64,000 nt of DNA from an uncultured Marinococcus sp. (GCF_947493875.1 NZ_CANLSU010000006.1:62001-126000); one strand, 5' to 3'; shown: positions 53,684-62,971, counted from the first letter of the stretch. Numbers and translations are program-made. Notes: generated by a model not told the origin, from the sequence alone.

Positions 53684-54655
53684 TTATTTATTCATATAAT
53701 GATTTTTAGCCAGCCATGCGGCTCCCGCCACCCCGGCGTCGTTACCGAGATCGGCAATGACAAAATCCGTTCCTCTTTTTACTTTGTCGAGCGCGAACAT
53801 ATCAAAATGAGCGCGCAGTGTCTGCAGTAAATCGTCTCCGGCAGCGGCCACTCCGCCTCCGATCACGATTCTCTCCGGATTCAGGGTGTTGGCCAAATTG
53901 CCGACAGCAAGCCCCAAATAATACATGGCGTGGTCAATCACACCGGCACAATATGGATCAGCGGAGGTGGCATAGGCGAACAAATCCTTGGTCGTCATTT
54001 CTTCTCCGCGCTGGTGCACATCATAAATCGGAGAGCCTTCTGCTTCGTCTATATGTTCGAGGGCTCCGCGTACCATACCCGTTGCCGAAGAGATGGTTTC
54101 CAGGCAGCCGCGTTTACCGCAGTTGCAAAGCCGGCCGCCCTCCGGTTTTACGGTGACATGGCCAATTTCACCAGCCATATTATCTTTGCCGTTCACAATG
54201 TCCCCATTCAGCACAATGCCGGCTCCGACCCCCGTGCCAAGGGTGATAAAAATCATATCCTGGACGTCCGTGCCAGCCCCTTTCCAGTATTCACCCGCCG
54301 CTGCCAGGTTCGCATCGTTATCGAGCGCGACGGGAAAACCGAGCTTTTCTTCGAGAATACGTGCAACCGGGTAATCCTTCCATCCTATGTTTGTTGCGAA
54401 TTCAATAATGCCGTTTTCTATGTCGATAAAGCCGGGAAGCCCCGCGCCGGCGCCGGCGACTTCCGTAAGCGGAATATTTTTTCCATTCAGTTCATGCTCA
54501 ATCGATGCTGCAATTTCATCGAGAACGTATTTTCCGTTTTCTTCCTTGCTGGTGGTAATGCTCCATTTGTGCTGCATGCCGCCGTTCTGGTCAAACAGCG
54601 CCATTTTTACCGCGGTGCCTCCGATATCAATTCCGATCACGTATTTTCCAGCCAT
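53684..54655 (-). CDS. glcK: Glucokinase (ROK family)
   Basis: A 323-residue ROK kinase. ATP site IGIDIGGTAVKMALFD, catalytic region ALDNDANLAAAGEYWKGAG, zinc motif CNCGKRGCLETISS and the EIGHVTVKPEGG motif are all visible. It phosphorylates glucose to glucose 6-phosphate. It follows yqgQ by 4 nt, as in B. subtilis yqgQ-glcK. Confidence 0.95.
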   Translation of the reverse strand: MAGKYVIGIDIGGTAVKMALFDQNGGMQHKWSITTSKEENGKYVLDEIAASIEHELNGKNIPLTEVAGAGAGLPGFIDIENGIIEFATNIGWKDYPVARILEEKLGFPVALDNDANLAAAGEYWKGAGTDVQDMIFITLGTGVGAGIVLNGDIVNGKDNMAGEIGHVTVKPEGGRLCNCGKRGCLETISSATGMVRGALEHIDEAEGSPIYDVHQRGEEMTTKDLFAYATSADPYCAGVIDHAMYYLGLAVGNLANTLNPERIVIGGGVAAAGDDLLQTLRAHFDMFALDKVKRGTDFVIADLGNDAGVAGAAWLAKNHYMNK

Positions 54656-54659
54656 TTGT

Positions 54660-54860
54660 CTACCCCTTTTCCTGCTCGATTCGTCGTTCTCTTTTTATCG
54701 TTAACAAAGCAGTCTGATACATCCTGACATCCAAAAGTCCGTTTTTGTAGGCCTCTCTAATTTCTTCTTCCATTAAATCTAGATCCATTAAACGATTTTT
54801 CGTATAGATAAAAGCTCCGACTGTGCGCAGCCACATCCGGATTTCTGTCATGGATTCCAT
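54660..54860 (-). CDS. yqgQ: YqgQ family small protein (DUF910)
   Basis: A ~66-residue helical protein: TEIRMWLRTVGAFIYTKNRL, MDLDLMEEEIREAYKNGLLD, VRMYQTALLTIKRER. The ATG at 54860 has AGGA a few bases upstream; one at 54881 is an alternative. YqgQ is proposed to bind single-stranded nucleic acid. It is conserved before glcK. Confidence 0.9.
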   Translation of the reverse strand: MESMTEIRMWLRTVGAFIYTKNRLMDLDLMEEEIREAYKNGLLDVRMYQTALLTIKRERRIEQEKG

Positions 54861-54920
54861 AGTTATCCTGCTTCCTTTCATTATATCAAGCGAAAGGCGT
54901 TTTTCTACTACGTATTCTGA

Positions 54921-56102
54921 TTAATTCCACCGATACATACCGATCGCAAAAAAGACGGCAAAGGCAAGAACAAAAAACGCCAACGCCCCTACACGTACAA
55001 ACTGCCAGCGGTGTCCCGGCAGATGCACAAATACGGAGGCGATAAATCCGCCGACAAGGCCGCCAATATGGGCACCGTTATCCACTGCCTGCACGGTAAA
55101 TCCAAATACCAGATTAATCCCGAGAATAACAAGCACGTTCATGCCAAGCGTGCGGAAAAACAGCCGCTGGTGGGCAAGACCCAGGTATAAAAGGGCTCCA
55201 AAACAGCCGAAGATAGCACCACTGGCCCCGGCTGACACCTGTTCATTCATCGCAAAGCTGACTGTTGATGCAAATACACCTGCAGCAAAATAAATTATAA
55301 TAAAGCGTGCTGTTCCGTAAATACGTTCTGTGATGCCGCCAATAAAAAACAATGCCAGACTGTTCATAAACAAGTGCAGAAAACCAATATGCAGAAACAT
55401 AGCAGTAATTAGGCGCCACCATTCCCCGTCGACAATCCCCGGATTGTATTTCGCGCCAAGCTCGATGAGGGTGTTGAGGTTCATACTGCTTCCGGAGCGT
55501 TCCAGCACTAAAAAAATGACAGCAAGTAATGCCAGCACCGTATAGGTCACAATCGGCTTTCCGCTCGAGAAAAAGGACATGTCCTGCTCTTCAAGCTCCC
55601 GCTGCCTTTTTTCTGCCTGACGACGGTAAAAGGAGGCTCTTTGTTCGTGCTCTTCGGCTTCAAGCTCTTCTTCCAGTCCTCCCCATGTCCATTCACTGGT
55701 TTTTAGATACGTACTGACAGCCGGGGGCGCATCCGCCAGACCCCGCCCGTTGTCATTGGCGAATAAAAAGGAACGGGCATCCGAGTCCCCGCTCTCCAGC
55801 GGCTCTGCCATATCCGCCGGAGGATAGGAAGTAATATATACGTTTGCAAATTTTGCTTTTCTTAAGGCGAGCCGCCTCTTCCACCCGTGAAAGCTTTTCT
55901 CCGCTTCGTGCCTGTCGTCCTCCAGCCGCCCTAGACGTTCATATTCCACCCGAGCCACACGCACAATCCAAGGCTGTCCATCGACATCCCCCTGGAGCCA
56001 TATCCGCTTCCGGTCCGGGCCGACATCAATCAGGCGGAAGGATTCTTCCTCCATAAGCTGCTCTGTGAATTTCCAAAACTGATGAGCTTCCCGTTTAGAC
56101 AT
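54921..56102 (-). CDS. gluP: Rhomboid protease GluP (YqgP)
   Basis: A 393-residue intramembrane serine protease. An N-terminal soluble domain of ~170 residues ends in a Glu/Arg-rich helix. Then come about seven hydrophobic segments. The catalytic Ser is in VSAGASGAIFGCFGALLYLG and the His in VDNGAHIGGLVGGFIAS. MFLHIGFLHLFMNSLALF carries the His-Asn oxyanion region. In B. subtilis YqgP also helps degrade the Mg transporter MgtE. It overlaps the HAD gene stop by 8 nt. Confidence 0.94.
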   Translation of the reverse strand: MSKREAHQFWKFTEQLMEEESFRLIDVGPDRKRIWLQGDVDGQPWIVRVARVEYERLGRLEDDRHEAEKSFHGWKRRLALRKAKFANVYITSYPPADMAEPLESGDSDARSFLFANDNGRGLADAPPAVSTYLKTSEWTWGGLEEELEAEEHEQRASFYRRQAEKRQRELEEQDMSFFSSGKPIVTYTVLALLAVIFLVLERSGSSMNLNTLIELGAKYNPGIVDGEWWRLITAMFLHIGFLHLFMNSLALFFIGGITERIYGTARFIIIYFAAGVFASTVSFAMNEQVSAGASGAIFGCFGALLYLGLAHQRLFFRTLGMNVLVILGINLVFGFTVQAVDNGAHIGGLVGGFIASVFVHLPGHRWQFVRVGALAFFVLAFAVFFAIGMYRWN

Positions 56103-56850
56103 CTGAACGCCGTCCTTCTTCCACTATTTCTCTTAAATATGAGGCTGCCTGATTGAATTCACTAAACTCTTTTACTGTGTTCGATGAATGCCCCGCTTTC
56201 TCCCCGCGGGTGTTCACATAGATAGCTTCCCATCCTGCATTTTCCGCTCCCTGTATATCATGGGCCCACGAGTCGCCGATAAACAACGCCCGTTTTTTGC
56301 GGCTGCCCAAAAGCTGCAGCGCCTCGTCAAAAATGGCCGTTTTCGGCTTCGGGGCTTCAGCCGTTTCAGAAATAAAAAGATGGTGGTGGTCGATCCAGCG
56401 ATCAAGCTTCAGCTGATAAAACTTTTCCTTCTGCATCTCCTCTGAACCATTTGTGATAATGCCGAGGCGGATGCTGCTTTTTGTGAGCGATTCCAACAAA
56501 TCAGGTACACTCTCAAACAGTTCGCTGAATTCCGGCAGCCGCCGCTCGTACTCCTGATGAAAATCCAGAGCTTCCCGGTCAGATCCCGGGAGCCCGAACA
56601 CGCGCATCGTTTCTAGATACCGCTTGATACGGTACTGCTTTTGCGTAAGAATGCCTTCTTCATATTCCTGCCAAAACAAATCACAGTGATATTTAAACAC
56701 CTCGAACCACCTGTCTTCATGAACAAACGGAGCTTCTTTATTTAACTGCTGTCTGATGGAAACAAACACAGCTTTAGTTGTTTTCTGAAAAGCTTTTTCG
56801 TGATCATAAAGGGTATTGTCGAGGTCGAAACAAATCGTTGTCCAGCGCAT
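56095..56850 (-). CDS. HAD superfamily hydrolase (YjjG/YfnB-like)
   Basis: A 251-residue HAD phosphatase. Motif I is CFDLDNTLYDHEKAF, motif II is LGIITNGSEEMQ, the lysine is in APKPKTAIFDEAL, and motif IV is ALFIGDSWAHDIQGAENAG. It resembles pyrimidine 5'-nucleotidase YjjG. Substrate unknown. Confidence 0.88.
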   Translation of the reverse strand: MRWTTICFDLDNTLYDHEKAFQKTTKAVFVSIRQQLNKEAPFVHEDRWFEVFKYHCDLFWQEYEEGILTQKQYRIKRYLETMRVFGLPGSDREALDFHQEYERRLPEFSELFESVPDLLESLTKSSIRLGIITNGSEEMQKEKFYQLKLDRWIDHHHLFISETAEAPKPKTAIFDEALQLLGSRKKRALFIGDSWAHDIQGAENAGWEAIYVNTRGEKAGHSSNTVKEFSEFNQAASYLREIVEEGRRSDV

Positions 56851-56905
56851 GTACTTGTGCCACCTTTCTTCCTTCCATTATAGCAACCTCCCGCTAAAGG
56901 CGAAA

Positions 56906-57676
56906 TCAAAAGGAAAAGAAAGAAACAATATACAGTACTACAACCACCATACCGCCGCCAAAGGAACTTAACGCGTTCACAGCGTTGTTTGTCATCCATG
57001 AAACGCCCGAGACGTGCATGGTTTTCCTTTCATGGTGAACGTCGGCTTCCGTATAGGATCCACACACGATGCAACGATTCAGCCGCTCTGCGTAGGCTCC
57101 GAGAAATGTGTCGATAAAGCAGCCGCACACGCCAGCAATACCTACAGCGATAAACATAAAGACGGCCGGCTCTAAAGAGACGAAACAGACCACCCCTCCC
57201 ACGAGGAAAGCACCGCCGACAGCCCCCAGCGTTCCTGCTCCGGAGACCGCTCCGGAAAAGCCGTTATCTATCCGTTTTCGGCTGCGCACATGAAGCGGCC
57301 TGCCCCCGAACCGGCGGCCGATCTCTGATGCCCACGTATCCGCATTTGACGCCGCCGCTGCACCAGCAGCAGCGGCTACAAGCCCTTCCCACGAAGTGAC
57401 ACTGAACAAAGCAGCAAACATAAGCATGGGTCCTCCATTTGCCCATACCTGCCAGCTGTCCCGCTGCTCCTTTTCCTGTTTATTCAAACGGGACAGAGCT
57501 GTTGAACTCACAAAAAAAGTGAGCAGAGCTGCCGTCCCCGGCCACCCTGTCCACGTGTAAATAAGCGTGCCTAGCACCCCTGCTGACACGGTAGCGACAG
57601 GTGTTAATGCTCGTTTCCGCCAAATTATCAGCAAAAACAGCACAAATGCTGAACCAAGCGCTGCTTCAGTCCACAT
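56906..57676 (-). CDS. DUF92 membrane protein
   Basis: A 256-residue protein with about six hydrophobic segments. The family motif ASNADTWASEIGRRFGG and the acidic GCFIDTFLGAYAE are clear. It belongs to the DUF92 group, related to plant phytyl-phosphate kinase VTE6 and CTP-dependent kinases; a lipid-phosphate kinase role is possible. It overlaps yqgN by 11 nt. CxxC in NRCIVCGSY is of note. Confidence 0.85.
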   Translation of the reverse strand: MWTEAALGSAFVLFLLIIWRKRALTPVATVSAGVLGTLIYTWTGWPGTAALLTFFVSSTALSRLNKQEKEQRDSWQVWANGGPMLMFAALFSVTSWEGLVAAAAGAAAASNADTWASEIGRRFGGRPLHVRSRKRIDNGFSGAVSGAGTLGAVGGAFLVGGVVCFVSLEPAVFMFIAVGIAGVCGCFIDTFLGAYAERLNRCIVCGSYTEADVHHERKTMHVSGVSWMTNNAVNALSSFGGGMVVVVLYIVSFFSF

Positions 57677-58229
57677 GAATAAGCCCCTCGCTGCTGATCA
57701 GGGTTTGGACCGGCACATCGTGCGCTTCCACCGGAATACGGTCCTGAAGCTGAAATGGATGAATCAGGGCAGCCGTAGAAAAATCCCCCCTGTTTAAAAA
57801 GCGGTCATAGTAGCCGCCCCCGAACCCAATGCGGTATCCCTGTCTGTTAAACGCCAGACCAGGGACAAGAACAAGGTCAAGCTGCTCCGGAGGCACTAGG
57901 GGGCAGACGTTTTTTTTAGGCTCGTAAATCTGACCGATCGTACGCTCGAGCTCATCGAATTGCTGGATTTCATAAAAATCCATTCCGCGTTGTTCAGGCT
58001 CGATTTTAGGGACACACATCCGTTTTCCCTGCTGCCATCCGGCTTCAATAATAGGACCGGTATTTATTTCATTTTTGAGTGAAACAGTCACGGCTATTGT
58101 TTCCGCCTGCTTCCAGCCGTTCCATTGGAATAAATACTCGTAAATCTTCTTTTCTGCCTTTAGGCGCTCATTCGCGGAAAGAGTTTGATAGGTGTTATTT
58201 ACCTGCTGCCGGAGCATATGTTTATTCAA
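57666..58229 (-). CDS. yqgN: 5-Formyltetrahydrofolate cyclo-ligase (YqgN)
   Basis: A 187-residue enzyme starting with TTG after GGGAGGGG. The ATP-binding signature is GFGGGYYDRFLN and the folate-side part is LVLVPGLAFNRQGYRIG. It converts 5-formyl-THF to methenyl-THF, complementing FolD. It follows rpmG in the same order as B. subtilis. Confidence 0.93.
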   Translation of the reverse strand: MNKHMLRQQVNNTYQTLSANERLKAEKKIYEYLFQWNGWKQAETIAVTVSLKNEINTGPIIEAGWQQGKRMCVPKIEPEQRGMDFYEIQQFDELERTIGQIYEPKKNVCPLVPPEQLDLVLVPGLAFNRQGYRIGFGGGYYDRFLNRGDFSTAALIHPFQLQDRIPVEAHDVPVQTLISSEGLIHVD

Positions 58230-58282
58230 TTGTCTTCCCCTCCCGTGCCTTTTTCATTTTAGAATGCTTTAAAGACAAAAGA

Positions 58283-58318
58283 AAAAGCAGCTGGGAGATG
58301 TAATCTCCTGCTGCTTAT
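58283..58318 (-). terminator. Hairpin after rpmG
   Basis: On the minus strand AAGCAGCAGGAGA/TCTCCCAGCTGCTT pairs with small mismatches and is followed by TTTTCTTTT. It may be a partial terminator before yqgN. Confidence 0.6.
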
Positions 58319-58464
58319 TTCGTTTCGCGATGAAGAGTGTGCTTTCCTAAACGAGGAGAATATTTGTTCAACTCAATACGCTCAGGGTTTGTGCGTTTAT
58401 TTTTGCTGGTGATGTAATTACGGTCACCGGTCTCTGTGCAGGCAAGTGTTACTTGTACACGCAT
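58315..58464 (-). CDS. rpmG: 50S ribosomal protein L33, zinc-independent type
   Basis: A 49-residue protein too short for standard ORF cutoffs: [20 protein letters not shown] then [20 protein letters not shown] and KHTLHRETK. It has one Cys and lacks the CxxC pairs of the zinc form, so it is a C-minus L33. GGGAGGG precedes the ATG. It sits before yqgN, as in B. subtilis rpmGA. Confidence 0.93.
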   Translation of the reverse strand: MRVQVTLACTETGDRNYITSKNKRTNPERIELNKYSPRLGKHTLHRETK

Positions 58465-58583
58465 GTGATTCCCTCCCTACTTTCGTACATTTTTCATACT
58501 TAGTAATACTATCAGATTCCTATTTGTGCTTCAAGTCTGTAGTGTTAGTTTTTCTAAGGAAAGTTAAGAAGATTTTTTATAAA

Positions 58584-58640
58584 AGCGGCAAATCAGTGAA
58601 AAATGTTAGCAGCACATCGATTTGCCGCAGTTTTTCATCC
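58584..58640 (-). terminator. Terminator of the PBP gene
   Basis: Stem GCGGCAAATC/GATTTGCCGC around a ~30-nt loop, followed by Ts on the minus strand. Confidence 0.6.
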
Positions 58641-58648
58641 CGGAGGAA

Positions 58649-60754
58649 TTACTGTTCTTCTTCGTCGCCCCCGGTTTCTTCCTCATCTTCGTCACTGTCT
58701 TCCGCGTTCCCGCCGTCTTCTTCATTCTCATCCTGGCCGCTTCCAGCGCCCGGACGTTCCTCTTTAAGATTCACATATGCCTGCATTGTATCAGCGGCAA
58801 TGCTGTTGGCAATACCTGAGCGCCCGCCATTATCACTTGAATAAGTGTTAGGGACAACTACCGCAATCGCAATCTCCGGATCTTCATACGGCCCGTAGGC
58901 GATAAAGGTCTGGTTGTTTACCTTTACTACTTCATCATCACTTTCCCTGCGGACACTTCGCTCAGCCGTACCGGTTTTACCGGCAATTTCCATATTTACA
59001 TCGGTGAAATAGCTGTCCGCGGTTCCAAGCTCGGTGTTTACCACGTCGTACATGCCCTCCTGGGCGATATCAAAGTATTCTTTGTCAATATTAACCCGGT
59101 TCAGCATGTTCGGTTCAAACTGGTGAAGCACCGCTCCCATTTCATCGGTATTGCGGTTAGGTTCACGGATTTCTTTCACCAGGTGCGGCTCCATCCGTTT
59201 GCCGTCCGAAGCAATAGTCGCGGAATACTGTGCCAGCTGCAGCGGCGTGTACGTATCCAGCTGGCCGAAGGAGAAGAACAACAAGCTGCCTGGCACATCT
59301 TTCCCAGCATTTAAACCGGTAGCTTCTGACGGCAGATCGACGCTGGTTTCCACCCCAAGCCCGAACTGATGGTAGTAGTCTCTCATCGTCACATATGCCT
59401 CGTCCACCTTTTGATCGTTGAAACCGTCGCCGCTCCCATATTCGTAACCCATCAGCCGCATCGCAATTTCGGACATAAAGACGTTGGAGGATTCCTGAAT
59501 GGCACCGACAACATCTATTGTCCCGATTTCGTGTGAAGAGCTGACTTTTCCCCCTGGACCAGGAAGGTCAATGGGACTGTCGTTGATTTTCGTATCTTCT
59601 GTAATGACTTCCTCCTGGAGACCAATCATGCCTGTCGCCGGCTTGATCGTCGAACCCATCTCATACGTATTGGTTATATTTCCCAGCTGGTTGTCATAGC
59701 CATTCATGGCAAGTATTTCCCCCGTGTTCGGGTCGATCGCAGTCACATATGCCTGCTGATCGTTTGGAAAGGAGCCTTCCGACTGTGCCATCTGATTATC
59801 AAGTATTGTCTGCACTTCCTGCTGCAGATCCATGTCAATCGACAGCACGAGGTCATTGCCACGGCTTCCGTTGTTCGTTTCCTCAGCGTCATCATCCTCC
59901 CCGTTGACGGTTCCTTTTTTGCCCCTCAGCGTGTCTTCATAGTATTGCTCGAGAAAGCTCTGGCCGACCTCATCGGAACGCTGATACCCTTTAGCAAGAA
60001 ACTCGGTTACCGTTTCTTCAGGAATTGATCCCACCTTCCCGTAAAGGCTCTGAAAGGCCTGCGTGTACTGGTAATCACGCCGGAAGTCCCTGGTTACATC
60101 CACGCCCTCCAGTTCATCGAGGCGTGCGCTGATGGCGGTGGCCTCTCCTTCTGTCAAATCCCGTTTGACGCGCTGCGGCGAATCGTAGTACCCGGAAATC
60201 ATTTCACTCCAGATTGCTACAACCTCCAGCTCTTCATCGCTGATGTCATTCAATTGCTCTTCTGTAATCCGGTCAAGCTGTACGTCATATGGATCTTTGC
60301 CGTTTTCCATCAGCCGTTGTTCTTCTTTGTCTGAGACTAGCTTCTCCGCTTCATTTTCGCGCGTTAAAAGCCAGTAGTCCTGCAGGTTTCTTTCCGGCAT
60401 GCTGTCACGATCTGTTTCCTCTTCATCAAATTCAATCAGTTCAGCCAGTTCTTCAGCCGTCTGGATGCGTTCTTCATCCTCATAGCTTCTCTGGTTTGTA
60501 TACGTTAACGTCAGAATAAGATTATTGTCCACCAGCTCCGTTCCATTGCGATCATACATAATCCCGCGCGGGGCATCGACACGGCTCGCTGAGGTGGAAG
60601 CCGTTTCATTCACGTCCTCTTCATACGTATCCCCTTCAACGATCTGAACGTATCCAAGCCGCAGAATTAATATTGAAAACAATATAAAGACAGCGAAAAA
60701 AAGAACGTTCAATCGAAAAGGAATGGAAGGTTTTTTATTTTTTCTGGAAGCCAC
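58649..60754 (-). CDS. pbpA: Class B penicillin-binding protein PBP2A (elongasome transpeptidase)
   Basis: A ~701-residue protein. A basic start (SRKNKKPSIP) is followed by one membrane helix (LNVLFFAVFILFSILILRLG) and a dimerisation domain with RGIMYDRNG. The transpeptidase has YEMGSTIKPATGM (SxxK Ser), ESSNVFMSE (SxN) and AGKTGTAERS (KTG). The tail is very acidic (about 35 residues of E/D/G). The GTG at 60754 has AGAGGG 5 nt upstream; a TTG at 60760 is too near. It crosslinks side-wall peptidoglycan with RodA. Confidence 0.92.
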   Translation of the reverse strand: MASRKNKKPSIPFRLNVLFFAVFILFSILILRLGYVQIVEGDTYEEDVNETASTSASRVDAPRGIMYDRNGTELVDNNLILTLTYTNQRSYEDEERIQTAEELAELIEFDEEETDRDSMPERNLQDYWLLTRENEAEKLVSDKEEQRLMENGKDPYDVQLDRITEEQLNDISDEELEVVAIWSEMISGYYDSPQRVKRDLTEGEATAISARLDELEGVDVTRDFRRDYQYTQAFQSLYGKVGSIPEETVTEFLAKGYQRSDEVGQSFLEQYYEDTLRGKKGTVNGEDDDAEETNNGSRGNDLVLSIDMDLQQEVQTILDNQMAQSEGSFPNDQQAYVTAIDPNTGEILAMNGYDNQLGNITNTYEMGSTIKPATGMIGLQEEVITEDTKINDSPIDLPGPGGKVSSSHEIGTIDVVGAIQESSNVFMSEIAMRLMGYEYGSGDGFNDQKVDEAYVTMRDYYHQFGLGVETSVDLPSEATGLNAGKDVPGSLLFFSFGQLDTYTPLQLAQYSATIASDGKRMEPHLVKEIREPNRNTDEMGAVLHQFEPNMLNRVNIDKEYFDIAQEGMYDVVNTELGTADSYFTDVNMEIAGKTGTAERSVRRESDDEVVKVNNQTFIAYGPYEDPEIAIAVVVPNTYSSDNGGRSGIANSIAADTMQAYVNLKEERPGAGSGQDENEEDGGNAEDSDEDEEETGGDEEEQ

Positions 60755-60851
60755 ACGCAATCCCTCTCTTAATATATGTAAGTTTGCTTGTTTCCATTTA
60801 AGTATAGCATAGAAAAAAGCCGATGCCGAACTTCAGCTCCATCCATAAACA

Positions 60852-60890
60852 GAAAAAAATCCGTTCCCGGCAATGGGGAACGGATTCTTA
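60852..60890 (-). terminator. Terminator of sodA
   Basis: Stem AATCCGTTCCC/GGGAACGGATT with a T run on the minus strand, about 10 nt past the stop. Confidence 0.85.
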
Positions 60891-60897
60891 AAATATA

Positions 60898-61509
60898 TTA
60901 TTTAGCTGCCTGATAGTTCTTTTCAACTTCGTCCCAGTTTACAACATTCCAGAATGCTGCTACATAATCCGGACGACGGTTTTGATACTTCAGGTAATAC
61001 GCGTGCTCCCAGACGTCGAGGCCGAGGAGAGGCGTTTTGCCTTCCATGATCGGGGAATCCTGGTTGAGCGTATCCATAAGCTCAAGCTCGCCGTTATTTA
61101 ATACGAGCCATGCCCAGCCGGAACCAAAACGTCCGGTAGCTGTCGCGCCGAATGCTTCTTTGAATTTGTCAAAGCTTCCCCATTTGCTCTTAATGGCATT
61201 TGCCACTTCGCCTTTTGGTTCGCCGCCGCCGTTAGGGCTGAGAAGCTTCCAGAAGATGGAGTGGTTGGAATGGCCGCCGCCGTTGTTTCTTACTGCGGTG
61301 CGGATATCCTCAGGAACAGCGTTCAAATCGCTGATCAGTTCATCAACGCTTTTGTTTTGAAGGTCGCTGTGATTTTCCAAGGCTGAATTTAATTTTGTTA
61401 CATACGTGTTATGGTGTTTATCATGGTGAATGTTCATTGTCTGCTCATCGATATGAGGCTCTAATGCGTTTGGTGCAAAAGGTAGATCTGGTAGTTGATG
61501 TGTACTCAT
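60898..61509 (-). CDS. sodA: Superoxide dismutase (Mn/Fe)
   Basis: A 203-residue enzyme starting [20 protein letters not shown] after AAGGAGGG. Metal ligands are in [13 protein letters not shown] (His), [13 protein letters not shown] (His) and [16 protein letters not shown] (Asp and His). The GGGEPKG and FGSGWAWLV segments support Mn type. Likely monocistronic. Confidence 0.96.
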   Translation of the reverse strand: MSTHQLPDLPFAPNALEPHIDEQTMNIHHDKHHNTYVTKLNSALENHSDLQNKSVDELISDLNAVPEDIRTAVRNNGGGHSNHSIFWKLLSPNGGGEPKGEVANAIKSKWGSFDKFKEAFGATATGRFGSGWAWLVLNNGELELMDTLNQDSPIMEGKTPLLGLDVWEHAYYLKYQNRRPDYVAAFWNVVNWDEVEKNYQAAK

Positions 61510-61874
61510 ACAAAATGCCCTCCTTGAAAGTTCTGGTGGTTTGTTCAAAGTGACTCTGTAATAATTTAGTATACAAAATTACACTTAGTCTACTTTTACT
61601 TTACCAAAACAATTCTTATTTTTCAAATCAGCTTTCCGGTTTATTCAAACTAGAAAGCCTGCCACGGTTGATTATTCCCGTATGCTTCTTCTTTAAACAT
61701 AAAAATCGCACCAGCCTCCGCTGCATTTGGAAAAACCAAATAACAAATACCGGCTCTATCCCCGGCTGACGCCGTCCCGGTCAGGGCTTTTTTCAAAACA
61801 AAAAAACTTTCCCGTGCAGGACGGAAAAGCTTTCGGTGCCGCTATATAGAAATCGATGTTTAACATAATAATTA
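61510..61874. other. 365-nt region upstream of sodA, with tRNA terminator
   Basis: A TATACT -10-like hexamer at 61568-61573 on the minus strand could serve sodA. At 61798-61830 the stem CTTTTCCGT/ACGGGAAAG followed by a T run on the minus strand ends the tRNA cluster transcript. No ORF. Confidence 0.5.
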
Positions 61875-61967
61875 TGGCGGAGGAAGAGGGATTCGAACCC
61901 TCGCGAGCCGTAAAGCTCCTAACGGTTTTCGAGACCGTCCCCTTCAGCCGTACTTGGGTATTCCTCC
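61875..61967 (-). tRNA. tRNA-Ser (anticodon CGA)
   Basis: Acceptor GGAGGAA ends with TTCCTCC-G-CCA on the minus strand. The anticodon stem ACGGT/ACCGT surrounds loop CTCGAAA (anticodon CGA, codon UCG). A long variable arm (GGAGCTTTACGGCTC region) marks tRNA-Ser. CCA is encoded. Confidence 0.92.
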
Positions 61968-61997
61968 ATATACATATTTACCCACCGCTTCTTAAGG

Positions 61998-62074
61998 TGG
62001 TGGACCCTGTAGGACTCGAACCTACGACCGGACGGTTATGAGCCGTCTGCTCTAACCAACTGAGCTAAGGGTCC
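61998..62074 (-). tRNA. tRNA-Ile2 (anticodon CAT, lysidine type)
   Basis: Minus strand GGACCCTTAGCTCAGTTGG... with anticodon loop CTCATAA (CAT). The body closely matches the B. subtilis tRNA-Ile read after lysidine modification (TilS), not elongator Met. CCA is encoded. Confidence 0.9.
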
Positions 62075-62098
62075 TTAACAGTATTGCAGACAAAAAAA

Positions 62099-62175
62099 TG
62101 GGGCGGTTGATGGGAATTGAACCCACGAATGCCGGAACCACAATCCGGTGCGTTAACCACTTCGCCACAACCGCC
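62099..62175 (-). tRNA. tRNA-His (anticodon GTG)
   Basis: Anticodon stem CCGGA/TCCGG with loop TTGTGGT (GTG). The extra G at -1 facing C73 is present, as required for tRNA-His. CCA is encoded. Confidence 0.93.
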
Positions 62176-62195
62176 GTATGAGTATGTAAATATAT

Positions 62196-62272
62196 TGGTA
62201 GCGGCGGAGGGGATCGAACCCCCGACCTCACGGGTATGAACCGTACGCTCTAGCCAGCTGAGCTACGCCGCC
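62196..62272 (-). tRNA. tRNA-Met, elongator (anticodon CAT)
   Basis: Minus strand GGCGGCGTAGCTCAGCTGG with loop TTCATAC (CAT). It starts with G and has a normal GC stem, so it is elongator Met rather than initiator. It matches the B. subtilis elongator almost completely. CCA is encoded. Confidence 0.9.
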
Positions 62273-62273
62273 A

Positions 62274-62348
62274 TGGCTCCGCAGGCAGGATTCGAACCTG
62301 CGACCAATCGGTTAACAGCCGATTGCTCTACCACTGAGCTACTGCGGA
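62274..62348 (-). tRNA. tRNA-Asn (anticodon GTT)
   Basis: Minus strand TCCGCAGTAGCTCAGTGG with anticodon stem ATCGG/CCGAT and loop CTGTTAA (GTT). It is first in the minus-strand cluster Asn-Met-His-Ile-Ser. CCA is encoded. Confidence 0.93.
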
Positions 62349-62426
62349 ATGTGTTACTGCCGTTTTTACGACAGTAATTACTATATCATTTCCCTAAAAA
62401 CGCGTCAAACAGAATTTTGTATTTCT

Positions 62427-62909
62427 TTAAACAAGAATTATTATAATATAAATGGCGTTCACTAGCAATATACCGCCCTTTATAACAACGCTTGCGATAA
62501 ACCCGCCAACAGATCCCACTCCAATTTTACCAAGCTGTTTCCACGATTTCTGTCCACCAATTAACTCTCCAATAACGGCTCCGGCAAGCGCGCCGATCAG
62601 AATACCGGCGACCGGAATAATAAACGGGCCGACGACCAGTCCGATCAGACTCCCCCAAATGCCGTATTTGGTGCCACCGCTCCGCTGGATTCCATAATAG
62701 TTAGCCGCGTAATCAATTACAAACAGCAGCACAGCAATAACCGCCTGTATCATCCAGTATACAACACCGATATCCGTAAATCCGTAGCCCAGTGCAAACA
62801 AAAGCGCAGCTGCTGCGTGAAAAATCCCGCCCGGCAGAATCGGATAAACAACCGCGACAAGCGCCAGCGCGTAGCAGGCAATCCCCAGCAAATACCAGAT
62901 AAATTCCAT
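62427..62909 (-). CDS. yqgC: DUF456 membrane protein (YqgC)
   Basis: A 160-residue protein with about four hydrophobic segments. Family parts: PILPGGIFHAAAALLFALGY, DYAANYYGIQRSGGTKYGIW, GLVVGPFIIPVAGILIGALA and GAVIGELIGG. It lies upstream of sodA as in B. subtilis (yqgC-sodA), but here five tRNA genes separate them. No known function. Confidence 0.92.
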   Translation of the reverse strand: MEFIWYLLGIACYALALVAVVYPILPGGIFHAAAALLFALGYGFTDIGVVYWMIQAVIAVLLFVIDYAANYYGIQRSGGTKYGIWGSLIGLVVGPFIIPVAGILIGALAGAVIGELIGGQKSWKQLGKIGVGSVGGFIASVVIKGGILLVNAIYIIIILV

Positions 62910-62971
62910 ACGTTCCTCCTTTTGCAGCCATAATGGTATTCTATAGCCGCTTTTCTCTTTATATAATCAAT

